This document shows, piece after piece, positions 1-8,326 of a stretch of 40,006 nucleotides of DNA. This DNA comes from Campylobacteraceae bacterium. GTDB taxonomy: Bacteria > Campylobacterota > Campylobacteria > Campylobacterales > BB28. Numbering within the stretch: the first letter of the stretch is position 1; the number at the start of each line of letters is the position of its first letter. The translations under genes were made by a program, and so were the position numbers. The DNA is taken from assembly GCA_016744535.1 (NCBI GenBank), contig JADGEE010000016.1:1-40006 (forward strand), read 5' to 3'. Below the pieces are notes generated by a model that searched no databases, was not told the origin of the DNA, and saw only the letters and a list, made by a program, of their open reading frames with translations.

Positions 1-199
1 TTTTAATATATTCTCTTGCAAAAAAGATATTTTTTTCTAAAGCTTTTTTAAGAGCTTCATCTGCTACTTCAAGACCTAATGGTAAACTCTCTTGTAAAGT
101 AGGAACTTTTTCTTCAATATTTTTTAAATTTCCGACTTTTATATACATATCTGCATTTAAAATTAACGCAAAAAATAAAGATATTATTATTTTTATCAT
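1..199 (-). CDS. Exported protein of unknown function, 3' end cut off by window edge
   Basis: An open frame begins with ATG at 199 and stays open for 66 codons to position 1, so only the N-terminus is present. It starts MIKIIISLFFALILNA, a short signal peptide, and continues with a mixed, mostly helical-looking sequence (KVGNLKNIEEKVPTL). The ATG lies two bases after the stop of the lipoprotein gene before it, and an AGAGGT Shine-Dalgarno sits inside that gene's last codons, so the two are almost certainly co-transcribed and translationally coupled. I do not recognise the family. Being a partner of a surface lipoprotein, it is probably periplasmic or outer-membrane associated (inference). Confidence 0.7.
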   Translation of the reverse strand, partial: MIKIIISLFFALILNADMYIKVGNLKNIEEKVPTLQESLPLGLEVADEALKKALEKNIFFAREYIK

Positions 200-201
200 A
201 A

Positions 202-1296
202 TTAAACCTCTGGTAAAATATTTGTTATATTTGTTATATTTGAATTATTAATTATTGTAGATGGAGTAGTAATAGTTTCATTAGTTGAAATATTACTATT
301 TATATCTAAAATTGCACCTTCTATAATTGCTTCATAATAGTTATTATAATTCATAATATTCCAATTTGGCACAATTAAAATTTCTAACTCTGCTAAAGTA
401 CTATTTTCATTGGCATTAACTATTTTGTCAATAGCTTCAAAAAGATTTGTATTTGAAATAGTTGATTTAATAGCATTTTCTAATTTTAATAGAGGATTGA
501 TAATTGTGCTATTTTTTAAATTATTATAAATATTTAAAAATTTTGAATTAAAACCAATATCTCTATTTATATTTGGTAAAATATTACTAGAAAGTGTCGT
601 TGTATTAACACTATTCCCACTATTTTGAGTAGAATTATTAATATTAATTACATTATCATCACTCTCTTCATTTGTCAAATAAACATTTGTTAATTTCAAA
701 ATTAGAGCTATTTTTGCTATATCGTTATACTCTTTTGAAACTCTTAGTACATCAAAATCAAATGATGTAAATCTATCATCTAACCCAAAATTTTTAACTA
801 TATCATTATTATTGTAATGACCAAATATATTAACCATAAAAGTAGTAAATGGGTTTGCATTATAATAATTTGAAAAAGTATACATCATTGGACTATAAGG
901 CTCGTAAGTATCTAACCTAGAATTATTATTTGTATCACTATATCCACCCTCAATATAAACTATTTCTAAATTATTATCTGTTTTATAAAAATTATATTTT
1001 CCACTTCCAAACTCTTTAGCCTCTTCTTGAGCTATATAAACTTTTGCTTTTAATAGATAACCTGCTCCTGATACTGTTAATTCTCTCTTTATATCTACAG
1101 CCATATTAGTAGTTTCCACAACTATATTATTACTTGTTATATTAGTATTACTCTCTTGCATATTTTCTACTTCATTTTCATTAAAATTAGAAGAAGATAT
1201 GTTAGATTGTTCTGTTTTAGTATCTATGGAACTACTACCATTCCCACAACCTACCAAAAATGGAAGTAAAAAAAATGAAAAATAATACCTCTTCAT
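202..1296 (-). CDS. Outer-membrane/surface lipoprotein, homologue of the lipoprotein at 2784-4109
   Basis: 364 aa. The N-terminus has a type II signal peptide with lipobox LVGC (Cys 17), followed by a Ser/Asn-rich linker to about residue 60. Residues about 95-200 hold a module with the order G-x-YNF, GGYSDTNNNSRLDTYEP, NPFTTFMV, then helices. The same module occurs in the lipoprotein at 2784-4109 (YNF, GGFIDYNNNNTQDTGEP, NAFTTLV). The DxNxNxxxDxxE stretch looks like an EF-hand or dockerin-type calcium loop (inference). The last third (AIDKIVNANENSTLAELEIL) also resembles the end of that lipoprotein. It is rich in Asn, with few low-complexity insertions. An AAAAGG ribosome site precedes the ATG. 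It is separated from the upstream genes by a strong terminator, so it heads its own short operon with the gene at 1-199. Function unknown. Confidence 0.85.
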   Translation of the reverse strand: MKRYYFSFFLLPFLVGCGNGSSSIDTKTEQSNISSSNFNENEVENMQESNTNITSNNIVVETTNMAVDIKRELTVSGAGYLLKAKVYIAQEEAKEFGSGKYNFYKTDNNLEIVYIEGGYSDTNNNSRLDTYEPYSPMMYTFSNYYNANPFTTFMVNIFGHYNNNDIVKNFGLDDRFTSFDFDVLRVSKEYNDIAKIALILKLTNVYLTNEESDDNVININNSTQNSGNSVNTTTLSSNILPNINRDIGFNSKFLNIYNNLKNSTIINPLLKLENAIKSTISNTNLFEAIDKIVNANENSTLAELEILIVPNWNIMNYNNYYEAIIEGAILDINSNISTNETITTPSTIINNSNITNITNILPEV

Positions 1297-1356
1297 ATAT
1301 AACCTTTTTAAATTTATCTACTCTTTATAAAATAAAATACTTAAATTTAAATTTAT

Positions 1357-1388
1357 AAAAAATAGAGAAGAAAAAATCTCTATTTTTT
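1357..1388 (-). terminator. Intrinsic terminator after the 450-aa repeat protein
   Basis: A perfect 12-bp inverted repeat, AAAAAATAGAGA (1357-1368) and TCTCTATTTTTT (1377-1388), with an 8-base loop. On the minus strand it begins four bases after the stop codon at 1392 and ends in a run of T. A-rich and T-rich flanks make it usable in both directions. It separates the 8168-1392 gene run from the 1296-1 pair. Confidence 0.85.
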
Positions 1389-1391
1389 TAT

Positions 1392-2744
1392 TTAATTAAC
1401 TTCAAAAGTAACAGTTCCACCATCACTAATAATTTGTACATACTTAGCACTATTAGGAACAGTCACAGCCATTTCATCAAAAGTACCATCTTCCGTTATA
1501 GCATCTAAAGATGCTCCATATTTAGCTACGAAAATTGAATTTGCCCCATCCATTACTAAATTAATAACTAAATCAGTTCCATTAGATGTTGCAGTAGTAT
1601 CACCTGCTGCTGGAATTGATGGTATTCCATTTCCATCAACCTCTAATAAAGATACTGTACTAGCTTCAGGAGTTACTTCAGGAGTTACTTCAGGAGTTAC
1701 TTCAGGAGTTACTTCAGGAGTTACTTCAGGAGTTACTTCAGGAGCTACACTTCCAGATACACTAATAGCTGGGCAACCATTTAATGCAACTGATGTTGTA
1801 GGCTCAGCTACATCAGGAGTAGGAGTAGGCTCAACTACATCAGGAGTAGGAGTAGGCTCAACTACATCAGGAGTAGGAGTAGGCTCAACTACATCAGGAG
1901 TACCACTTAATTCAAAAGTAACAGTTCCACCATCACTAATAATTTGTACATATTTAGCAGTATTTGGAACAGTTACTGCCATACCATCAAAAGTACCACT
2001 TTCAGTTATAGCATCTAAAGATGCTCCATATTTAGCTACAAAAACTGAATTTGCTCCATCCATTACTAAATTAATAACTAAATCAGTTTCACTAGATGTT
2101 ACAGTAGTATCACCTGCTGTTGGAATTGATGGTATTCCATTTCCATCAACCTCTAATAAACTAATAGCTCTTAAACCTCTTGTTTTAGAGTTTGCAGAAT
2201 CATCATCTAAAACAACACCTTCTACACCTGCAGTATATGGACAATAATCTTCACCATTTACAATACCATCACCATCTGTATCAGCACTTAAATCAAATGT
2301 AGCTAAAGAACCTGTTTTAAAAATTAAATTAACATTAATTGTTTCAGAAGTTTTACCAAAGTAATATGGATTGTTACCTTTAAGCTTAGTTCCATCTACA
2401 AACATTAAATCTTTAACATCTGCTGTAACATCACTTTCATCACTTATTTGAATAATAGATGTAACTACACCATTCTCAATTGTCGCTTTATAGCTATCTT
2501 TTGGGTGACTTGCATCTAAAGGAGTAGCATTAACAACTTGAAAAGATGCAATTGAATCAAATTCAGATAAATTTACTCTAGCTGGGAAAATTAACATTTT
2601 GAAATCATCAATACCAGATTTTTGAGACCACATTGGCGCTTTATCATTACTACTTTCTAAAACTAAACTAACATCTGCAGCATAAATAGAAGAAGCTGCT
2701 ATTGCTGAAATTAGCAAGCCCTTAAAAAAATTACTTTTTATCAT
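1392..2744 (-). CDS. Secreted modular repeat protein with TSP3-like calcium motif and two copies of an ~85-aa domain
   Basis: 450 aa with a cleavable signal peptide (cut likely after SSIYA). Residues about 24-150 form a beta-rich N-terminal domain. DTDGDGIVNGEDYCP near residue 155 is a thrombospondin type 3-like calcium-binding motif. Two nearly identical modules follow, both starting SLLEVDGNGIPSIP and ending KYVQIISDGGTVTFE, at about residues 194-280 and 363-450. Between them lie three DVVEPTPTP units, a Cys-containing segment (LNGCPAISVSG) and a PEVT tandem. The pair CPYTAGVEGVVLDD and NGCP look like the two halves of one TSP3 tail split by the first module (inference). An AAGGATATTTAATG start context supports the ATG. 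Co-directional with and 39 bases from the lipoprotein upstream. Probably a surface or matrix protein; no enzyme motif seen. Confidence 0.85.
   Translation of the reverse strand: MIKSNFFKGLLISAIAASSIYAADVSLVLESSNDKAPMWSQKSGIDDFKMLIFPARVNLSEFDSIASFQVVNATPLDASHPKDSYKATIENGVVTSIIQISDESDVTADVKDLMFVDGTKLKGNNPYYFGKTSETINVNLIFKTGSLATFDLSADTDGDGIVNGEDYCPYTAGVEGVVLDDDSANSKTRGLRAISLLEVDGNGIPSIPTAGDTTVTSSETDLVINLVMDGANSVFVAKYGASLDAITESGTFDGMAVTVPNTAKYVQIISDGGTVTFELSGTPDVVEPTPTPDVVEPTPTPDVVEPTPTPDVAEPTTSVALNGCPAISVSGSVAPEVTPEVTPEVTPEVTPEVTPEVTPEASTVSLLEVDGNGIPSIPAAGDTTATSNGTDLVINLVMDGANSIFVAKYGASLDAITEDGTFDEMAVTVPNSAKYVQIISDGGTVTFEVN
1401..1650 (-). repeat. Direct repeat copy A (250 bp)
   Basis: Matches 1911-2160 with a constant offset of 510 bases, no gaps, and about 17 differences by eye (about 93% identity). 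It encodes the C-terminal ~85-aa module. Many differences are at third codon positions, so both copies have been kept under protein selection after a fairly recent duplication. Confidence 0.9.
1669..1740 (-). repeat. 12-bp tandem repeat (PEVT units)
   Basis: Six exact copies of GGAGTTACTTCA on the plus strand, coding Pro-Glu-Val-Thr units on the minus strand. The unit is a multiple of three, so slippage changes linker length and not frame. Confidence 0.95.
1811..1891 (-). repeat. 27-bp tandem repeat (DVVEPTPTP units)
   Basis: Three exact 27-base units coding a nine-residue Pro/Thr linker (DVVEPTPTP), flanked by partial units on both sides. In frame, so copy-number change alters spacer length only. 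Confidence 0.95.
1911..2160 (-). repeat. Direct repeat copy B (250 bp)
   Basis: Partner of 1401-1650 (about 93% identical). Homologous recombination between the copies would delete 510 bp in frame and remove one module with both linkers. Confidence 0.9.
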
Positions 2745-2783
2745 TAAATATCCTTAAATTAATTTTATTTAAATTTTTAGTTA

Positions 2784-4109
2784 TTAAAAACCAACACTAA
2801 TTTGCTCATCTGATGTACCTATGTTTTGCTCAGAACTTATATCACCTTCATTAGCAGTCTCCAATGTTTCTTCTGGATCGATAACACCATTATCAGGTGT
2901 TGGTGTTGGAACTGGTGCTGTTGGTGTCGGTGTTACTACAGGTTCAGTTGGAGTCGGTACAGGTGACGTTGGTGTCGGTGTTGGCACTGGAACTACTGTT
3001 TCATTATCTATTGGAGATGTTACAGGAGTAGACACAGGAGGCAATATAGTGTCAGTTACAGTTTCTGTTAAAAGAGTTGTATTAATAGCTTGAACACTTT
3101 CTGAATCAGTTGCACTCTCTAAATTTGATAATTCTGATATTCCAGTTGTATTAACTACAGCTGAATATATACTTTCACCTGTATTTATTTTTGAACTAAT
3201 TTGATCTAATAACTCATCATACTTATTTGTTTCAGTTGAAGGTAATACACCACTCGTATCATTTGTTGCAGTTGTTGTTGCTGTTCCAACTGTTGGTAAA
3301 ACAGGTGGAGTAGTTGAATCTTCACCATCTGCTCTTAAACTTCTGCCTATACTAGGTAATATATCTGCCGTTTCAGTTGCTGCCGTTTCAGTTGCTGCCG
3401 TTTCAGTTGCTGCCGTTTCAGTTTCTGCCGTTTCAGTTGCTACTGTTTCAGTTGTTGTTGCGACTGCAGCAGTTGAACTTCCATCTATACTTGGTAAAAC
3501 ACTTGAAGGTGCATCATCAGTAGTAGATGTATTTTCTGTTGAAGTAGCCTCACTTGATGTTGTATCAGTAGAAGATACTGGTGCTGTGACTTCAGTTGTT
3601 GCAGTTGTAGTTGTACTAGAAGTACCTTGGACTTGTTTTACAATTGCATTAGCTAAAACAACTTTTTTTTGAACTTCTAAACTTGCAAGGCTTGTATCTG
3701 AATTTAATTCGTCTATAGTAAGACCAAGTAAATCAGCTATCTCTTGTTCACTCTTAGAACTCTCTGTTACAAGTGTAGTAAAAGCATTTAAAGTAGATTT
3801 ATCTGCATCAGCACTTAAAGTAAGAGCTGTAGGCTCTCCAGTATCTTGTGTATTATTATTATTATAATCTATAAAACCACCTGTTGATAACATCTTTTCA
3901 GTTGGTTGAGCACTAAAATTATAAAAACCATTTCCTAACTCTGTTGCTGTTAAAGCCCCTGAGGTTACTTCTGCACTAACAACTGAAGCAATATCAGCCA
4001 CTTTAACTTCTTTAGTTTCACTAGAAGTACTAGAAGAACTACTACCACATCCTGTGAAATTAAGAGCTAAAAGTGAAGCTGCCGCAATACTAACTAAAGT
4101 TTTTTTCAT
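2784..4109 (-). CDS. Surface lipoprotein with large low-complexity insertions
   Basis: 441 aa. Lipobox LNFTGC places the lipidated Cys at residue 21, followed by a Ser-rich tether. Residues about 36-150 carry the module shared with the lipoprotein at 202-1296 (YNF, GGFIDYNNNNTQDTGEP, NAFTTLV, then the helical LLGLTIDEL segment). The middle is Thr/Glu/Ala-rich with a TAATE tandem and recurring VLPSI/ILPSI/VLPT pegs. A second conserved segment (YDELLDQISSKI, ISELSNLESA) parallels the end of the other lipoprotein. The C-terminus is a PTPT spacer. AAAAAAAGGAAAGC gives a good ribosome site. It follows the 1333-aa protein by 57 bases with no terminator, so co-expression is likely. Probably accessory to, or an anchor for, the surface layer (inference). 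Confidence 0.85.
   Translation of the reverse strand: MKKTLVSIAAASLLALNFTGCGSSSSSTSSETKEVKVADIASVVSAEVTSGALTATELGNGFYNFSAQPTEKMLSTGGFIDYNNNNTQDTGEPTALTLSADADKSTLNAFTTLVTESSKSEQEIADLLGLTIDELNSDTSLASLEVQKKVVLANAIVKQVQGTSSTTTTATTEVTAPVSSTDTTSSEATSTENTSTTDDAPSSVLPSIDGSSTAAVATTTETVATETAETETAATETAATETAATETADILPSIGRSLRADGEDSTTPPVLPTVGTATTTATNDTSGVLPSTETNKYDELLDQISSKINTGESIYSAVVNTTGISELSNLESATDSESVQAINTTLLTETVTDTILPPVSTPVTSPIDNETVVPVPTPTPTSPVPTPTEPVVTPTPTAPVPTPTPDNGVIDPEETLETANEGDISSEQNIGTSDEQISVGF
3365..3454 (-). repeat. 15-bp tandem repeat in lipoprotein gene
   Basis: Six 15-base units (CTGCCGTTTCAGTTG on plus, two slightly diverged) coding a five-residue Ala-Thr-Glu-Thr-Ala motif. In frame, so a site for length variation without loss of reading. 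Confidence 0.9.
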
Positions 4110-4166
4110 TAGCTTTCCTTTTTTTAAATTAAATTAAATTATAGAAAAGAGAAAAGAGAAAAGAGA

Positions 4167-7100
4167 TTACTTAATCCAGAAACCTTGACCTACTTCGATA
4201 GAAGTTGTACCATCGTTTGACCAAGTATTATCTTTAAATGACCATACTACAGTTGCGTCAGTTACAAGATCAAAAATATCAGATAAAGTTCCACCCATTG
4301 TAGCAGACATTAATGACCACTCACCAGCAGTAAATGTAGGCATTTCTGTACCATCACCACTATTAGCAAACTCATATCCAGCCATTTCAGCATCAGCTTT
4401 AGCCCAGAAACCTTTACCTGCTGGAACTTCACCATCTTGTGTCCAAGTACCATCAAAAGCCCAAGTTATAGCGATACCTTCTTTAGAAACAGTTTGAGAA
4501 GCATTAGAAGCATTTCCTAATAAATTCCATCCTACACTCAATGCTGGAGTAGTAGCAGTAGTCATTGCTTCAGCTGCTGTTAGAACTAATCCTACTAAAT
4601 CACCATTTGCATCATTTACAGTTACAGTAATTTCATCACCAGCTACGATAGCTCTACTAAATGAGATACCATCGATAGCACTTTGTACACTATAACCTGT
4701 ATCTGTAAAAGTAATACTAACAAGTTCATTTCCATCTGCATCAGAGAAAGTTGAAGTAGTTCCATCTACAGTCGAAGTTAAAACATTACCAGCGTTATCA
4801 ATTGCAGTAGCACTAGCTGCTGTATTTTCAGCTGTATCCATTGTTAAATCAGCAAAAGCAGTTGATGCATCAAAACCATCAGCCATTGTATCTATAACTG
4901 TAGCTACTTCAGCAGTTACAGTTACATCAACTGTAATAGTATCTGTTCCATCTGTTACATCAATAGTAGTTGTACCTTCAACTAAACCTGTAATTGTAAG
5001 CATTTCAGCATTAACTTCTGCTGTTGCAATTGAAACATTACTTTCAGTGGCTTCTAAAGAATCATTCATACCTGTAAATTCAATATCATATGTAGCTCCA
5101 ACTGCTACAGTTATAGGAGTTGTACCATCTTCCATTGTAGAACTTGAAGTTAAATCAGTAGATGCACCAACTGTTATAGTAGCATCTATCTTATTACTAT
5201 AACTAGAGGTTGCTTCAGTAGAGCTAGTAGTAGAACCTGTAGTTCTATCATCATATCTAATAGTAATTGTATCACCCTCTACTGCTTTTATTTTAGCACC
5301 AGATACAGATAAAGAGCTATCAACTTCTATAGAACCTGTAAATATTTTAGAAGTTGCTTCTGTTTCAACCAAAGTCATATCATAGCCAATACCATCAGAT
5401 GTTGAAAATACTTTAATATCTAAGGTATCTCTTGCTATAGCTGTACTTGTTAAATCATCATTACTATCATAACCACCATCTAATTCAGTTACATTAATAG
5501 TTATTGTTCCAGAAGTTTCAACATTAGCAGGAACATCTATTGTAGCTGTCGTTTGTGTAGCTGTTGCTAATTTCGATAATGTAACAGTTGAATTAGAGAC
5601 ATTTTTTGTATCACTATAAGTAACTTCAATTGTATCACCACTTTGTACAGCTAATTCTAGTGTCGTACTAGCTGTAGAAGTATTAGAAGTGCTAGCAGTT
5701 GTTGATAAATTTGTTGTTAAATATCCAGTAAATATACCAGTAGCTATATCAGTTTCAGTTAATGTTAATAGTTGCGTAGTATCTGATGTTGTTGAACGAA
5801 TATTAACAGTAATTGTATCTGCAGAATTAGCATCACTATTTTGGTCTAAATCAGTAACAGTAATATTAATTTGGTCACCATAAGTATTAACACTAGTTTC
5901 ATCAATCTCTAGCGTAGCAGTTGTATTAGTAATTGATGCCTGTGCATATCTATTTCCAGTATCACTAGTATTGTAATTACCATCAGCATCCTCATCATAT
6001 AACACTGTTAAAGTTGTAGATGACGATGTTGTAGCAACTACTGCCGTTGAATTCACATCAGTAGAACCAATTGTAACACTTCCTGTGAATACTCCTGTAT
6101 CTACACCTGTTTCAGTTAATGCAACACCTACGGCATTTGTATTACCTGTTTGAACATCATTAATAAAAACTTTTGATGTAAGATAAGTATAAGTATCAAC
6201 TGAAGTTGAATCTGTATTTAAATCTTCATCTGTAAGAGTCACTGTTACTGTTGAACCAGTTGTATATGTAGATGCGTCAAGACTAATTAAACCAACATTT
6301 TCCATTCCTACAAATGAAGCTGTAGAAGTTGGAGCAGTAAATGAAGATGCTGTTGCACCAGATACATTTACATAATCAAAATATTTAACAGTAGCCACAT
6401 TGTTAGATGTTAAATTAATGTCATTTGTAGCTCCAGTAGATGATTCATTTTGATTAGAAGCAACTAATGCTGTTATGTCACCAGATGTAAATATACCTGT
6501 ATTAACACCAGTTTCTGTAAAAGTTATTATATCTCCTGAATTACCTATACAATTCTTTTGACCTGCAGTTGTATCATAACTACTCGTACCACTAGAGTTA
6601 CAAACTGTAACATTTGATTCATAGTCATTTGAATAAACAACTTCAATTGCCTCTGAATTTTTATTTAAATCCATATCATTCAAAGTTAATACTACTAAAC
6701 CTAAATTATTTACAGTACTTCTTGAAACACTAATAGTTCCAGAGTTTGCTGAAAATGTAGCACTTGCACTAATATTGTTATCGCTTGTTGATGTTGTTCC
6801 ATCTAATAAATCGTTATATACTACTTTGAAAGTAGAACCAACTTCAACAGGAATAGGTGATGAAAGATTACTATCAATATATACAACATTTGAAATAGTA
6901 TCATCTGGCACTGCTTTAAAGCTTAACTCTTTAGTAAAAAGACCTGTATTTAAACCTGTTTCAGTCAAAGTTAAAGAGATATAAGTATCTTTTGTACCAT
7001 TTGTACCTGTAATATATAGAGTAGCTCCAACGCTGTAATCATCAACAGAAGATGAACTACTGCTTATCTGTTGAAGACTTGTGCTTCCTGTATTTAAATC

Positions 7101-8168
7101 AGTATCTGCTATAGATATTGTCATAGGTGTGTTTGCACTAAACGCACTACCACCTAAATCAACTGTACCTTGTGTTCCTGCTGAAACTTCCACAGTATGA
7201 GTTAAATCATTCTGACTTGAATCTGTCATAATGTCCATAGTGTAATCCATAGCCGAACTAGATACACCAGTTGAAACACCTGTTCCATAATGGATAGTTA
7301 TAGTATCGCCAGTACCTCTGACATATAAACTACTATTATTTTCACCATCAAGACCTGTATAATTAGTAGTTGATGATAAATCTGTACCAGTACTAAGAGT
7401 ACCTTTGAATATACCTGTATTATCACCAGTCTCACTAAGATTAAACTCTGCATAGTATCCAGATGTATTATATGCTCTAATTAACTTATAATTAGTTGCA
7501 TTAGAATCCATATTTAAATCGTTATCAGTTAAAACTATAGATATATTACCATCTGATAAACCGTAGCTACTAGAAACTAATACTTTACTCGAAGTTCCAC
7601 TAAAACTTGCATCACTAAATCCAATCTCTACAGTTTCACTCGCAGTATCACCATCAGCTACTTCTGTATAGCTTAGTGTTACAGTATCAGTTGTAGTTAC
7701 TGCTAAAACTGAATTTGTTCCAATAGTTGTACCATCACTACTATTTAAAGTAGTATCTGTTGTGAAAGTAATACCTTTTAAGTTATTACCTTTTCCTGTA
7801 ATACTACTACTTACACTTCCATTTAAATCTCCAAGTAAATCACCTATTGAACCATAAATGTATTCAGTTAAAGAACCTGTTGTAGTAGCATTTCTCTCTA
7901 AATTTTTATCTACACTTAAAGATGTACCTGTACTTGTAGCCGTAACTGCAAGCTCTTGTCCTCCAGAATTAACAGGAGAAGCTGTAGCATTATCATCTCT
8001 CGATTGAAGCTGTGCAAAAAGTGTCTGATAAATATTATATTTATCTTTATCTGTTTTTATAATTGGAACACCAAGCCCAGTAGCCATTACCCCTGTTGCT
8101 AAAACCGAAGCTGCAGCTAAACTTATTAAACCTTTTTGTAACAAATTACTTGAAAATTTGTTTCTCAT
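4167..8168 (-). CDS. Giant S-layer-like/adhesin protein with six beta-sandwich repeats, BIG2-like domain and tandem C-terminal GWNL-GFW modules
   Basis: 1333 aa, Thr/Ser/Asp-rich, with a signal peptide (cut near VMATG). From about residue 205 to 1000 there are about six units spaced 120-150 aa. Each has a D-x-DLN(T/M/K) stretch (TDNDLNMDS, TDEDLNTDS, TDLDQNSDA), followed some 45-60 aa later by an ETGxNTGIFTG-type stretch. The acidic D-x-D-x-N loops suggest calcium binding (inference). Residues about 1010-1090 read like a bacterial Ig-like BIG2 domain (ATAEVNAEMLTITGL). The end has two related modules, GWNLLG...GKGFWAK and GEWSLMS...GQGFWIK. One Cys pair (VTVCNSS, QKNCIGN) sits in the third unit. 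A TATAAT box, about 40-base leader and strong AAGGAG site suggest high expression. S-layer subunit or adhesin is the best guess; no family assigned. Confidence 0.85.
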   Translation of the reverse strand: MRNKFSSNLLQKGLISLAAASVLATGVMATGLGVPIIKTDKDKYNIYQTLFAQLQSRDDNATASPVNSGGQELAVTATSTGTSLSVDKNLERNATTTGSLTEYIYGSIGDLLGDLNGSVSSSITGKGNNLKGITFTTDTTLNSSDGTTIGTNSVLAVTTTDTVTLSYTEVADGDTASETVEIGFSDASFSGTSSKVLVSSSYGLSDGNISIVLTDNDLNMDSNATNYKLIRAYNTSGYYAEFNLSETGDNTGIFKGTLSTGTDLSSTTNYTGLDGENNSSLYVRGTGDTITIHYGTGVSTGVSSSAMDYTMDIMTDSSQNDLTHTVEVSAGTQGTVDLGGSAFSANTPMTISIADTDLNTGSTSLQQISSSSSSVDDYSVGATLYITGTNGTKDTYISLTLTETGLNTGLFTKELSFKAVPDDTISNVVYIDSNLSSPIPVEVGSTFKVVYNDLLDGTTSTSDNNISASATFSANSGTISVSRSTVNNLGLVVLTLNDMDLNKNSEAIEVVYSNDYESNVTVCNSSGTSSYDTTAGQKNCIGNSGDIITFTETGVNTGIFTSGDITALVASNQNESSTGATNDINLTSNNVATVKYFDYVNVSGATASSFTAPTSTASFVGMENVGLISLDASTYTTGSTVTVTLTDEDLNTDSTSVDTYTYLTSKVFINDVQTGNTNAVGVALTETGVDTGVFTGSVTIGSTDVNSTAVVATTSSSTTLTVLYDEDADGNYNTSDTGNRYAQASITNTTATLEIDETSVNTYGDQINITVTDLDQNSDANSADTITVNIRSTTSDTTQLLTLTETDIATGIFTGYLTTNLSTTASTSNTSTASTTLELAVQSGDTIEVTYSDTKNVSNSTVTLSKLATATQTTATIDVPANVETSGTITINVTELDGGYDSNDDLTSTAIARDTLDIKVFSTSDGIGYDMTLVETEATSKIFTGSIEVDSSLSVSGAKIKAVEGDTITIRYDDRTTGSTTSSTEATSSYSNKIDATITVGASTDLTSSSTMEDGTTPITVAVGATYDIEFTGMNDSLEATESNVSIATAEVNAEMLTITGLVEGTTTIDVTDGTDTITVDVTVTAEVATVIDTMADGFDASTAFADLTMDTAENTAASATAIDNAGNVLTSTVDGTTSTFSDADGNELVSITFTDTGYSVQSAIDGISFSRAIVAGDEITVTVNDANGDLVGLVLTAAEAMTTATTPALSVGWNLLGNASNASQTVSKEGIAITWAFDGTWTQDGEVPAGKGFWAKADAEMAGYEFANSGDGTEMPTFTAGEWSLMSATMGGTLSDIFDLVTDATVVWSFKDNTWSNDGTTSIEVGQGFWIK

Positions 8169-8207
8169 TTTGTCTCCTTACTTTGTTAATTGAATTAAAA
8201 TCTCGAA

Positions 8208-8213
8208 ATTATA
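8208..8213 (-). promoter_or_regulatory. -10 box for the giant surface protein
   Basis: ATTATA on plus reads TATAAT on minus, about 40 bases before the ATG at 8168. No clear -35, which is normal for the housekeeping sigma factor of Campylobacterota. A TAAGGAGACAAAATG ribosome site lies just before the start. Confidence 0.6.
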
Positions 8214-8304
8214 ACACTCTTTATTTAATACGATTCTTAAAAAAAGAAGTTTTAAACACCGCATTATAAAAGAAAGTATATGAAAATAAACTAAAATATA
8301 ATAG

Positions 8305-8326
8305 TGAAAAACTCATTTTGAATGAG
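8305..8326 (-). terminator. Intrinsic terminator overlapping the stop of the 38-aa gene
   Basis: Minus-strand hairpin CTCATT / AATGAG (8312-8317 with 8321-8326, 3-base loop) followed by GTTTTTC. The TGA stop of the small gene at 8313 lies inside the stem. Confidence 0.6.

Noticed and set aside
1669-1891. Regular short repeats that might suggest a CRISPR array
   Set aside because: Units are adjacent without unique spacers, keep reading frame and code Pro-rich linkers; no cas genes nearby.
2821-3093. Plus-strand Gly/Val/Thr-rich frame of 90 codons
   Set aside because: It is the antisense of the Pro/Thr linker of the lipoprotein gene; repeats such as PTPT give open Gly/Val frames on the other strand. 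No ribosome site.
4144-4164. AAAAGAG triple repeat between two surface genes
   Set aside because: Only three 7-base units, outside any promoter or ribosome site; no function can be argued.
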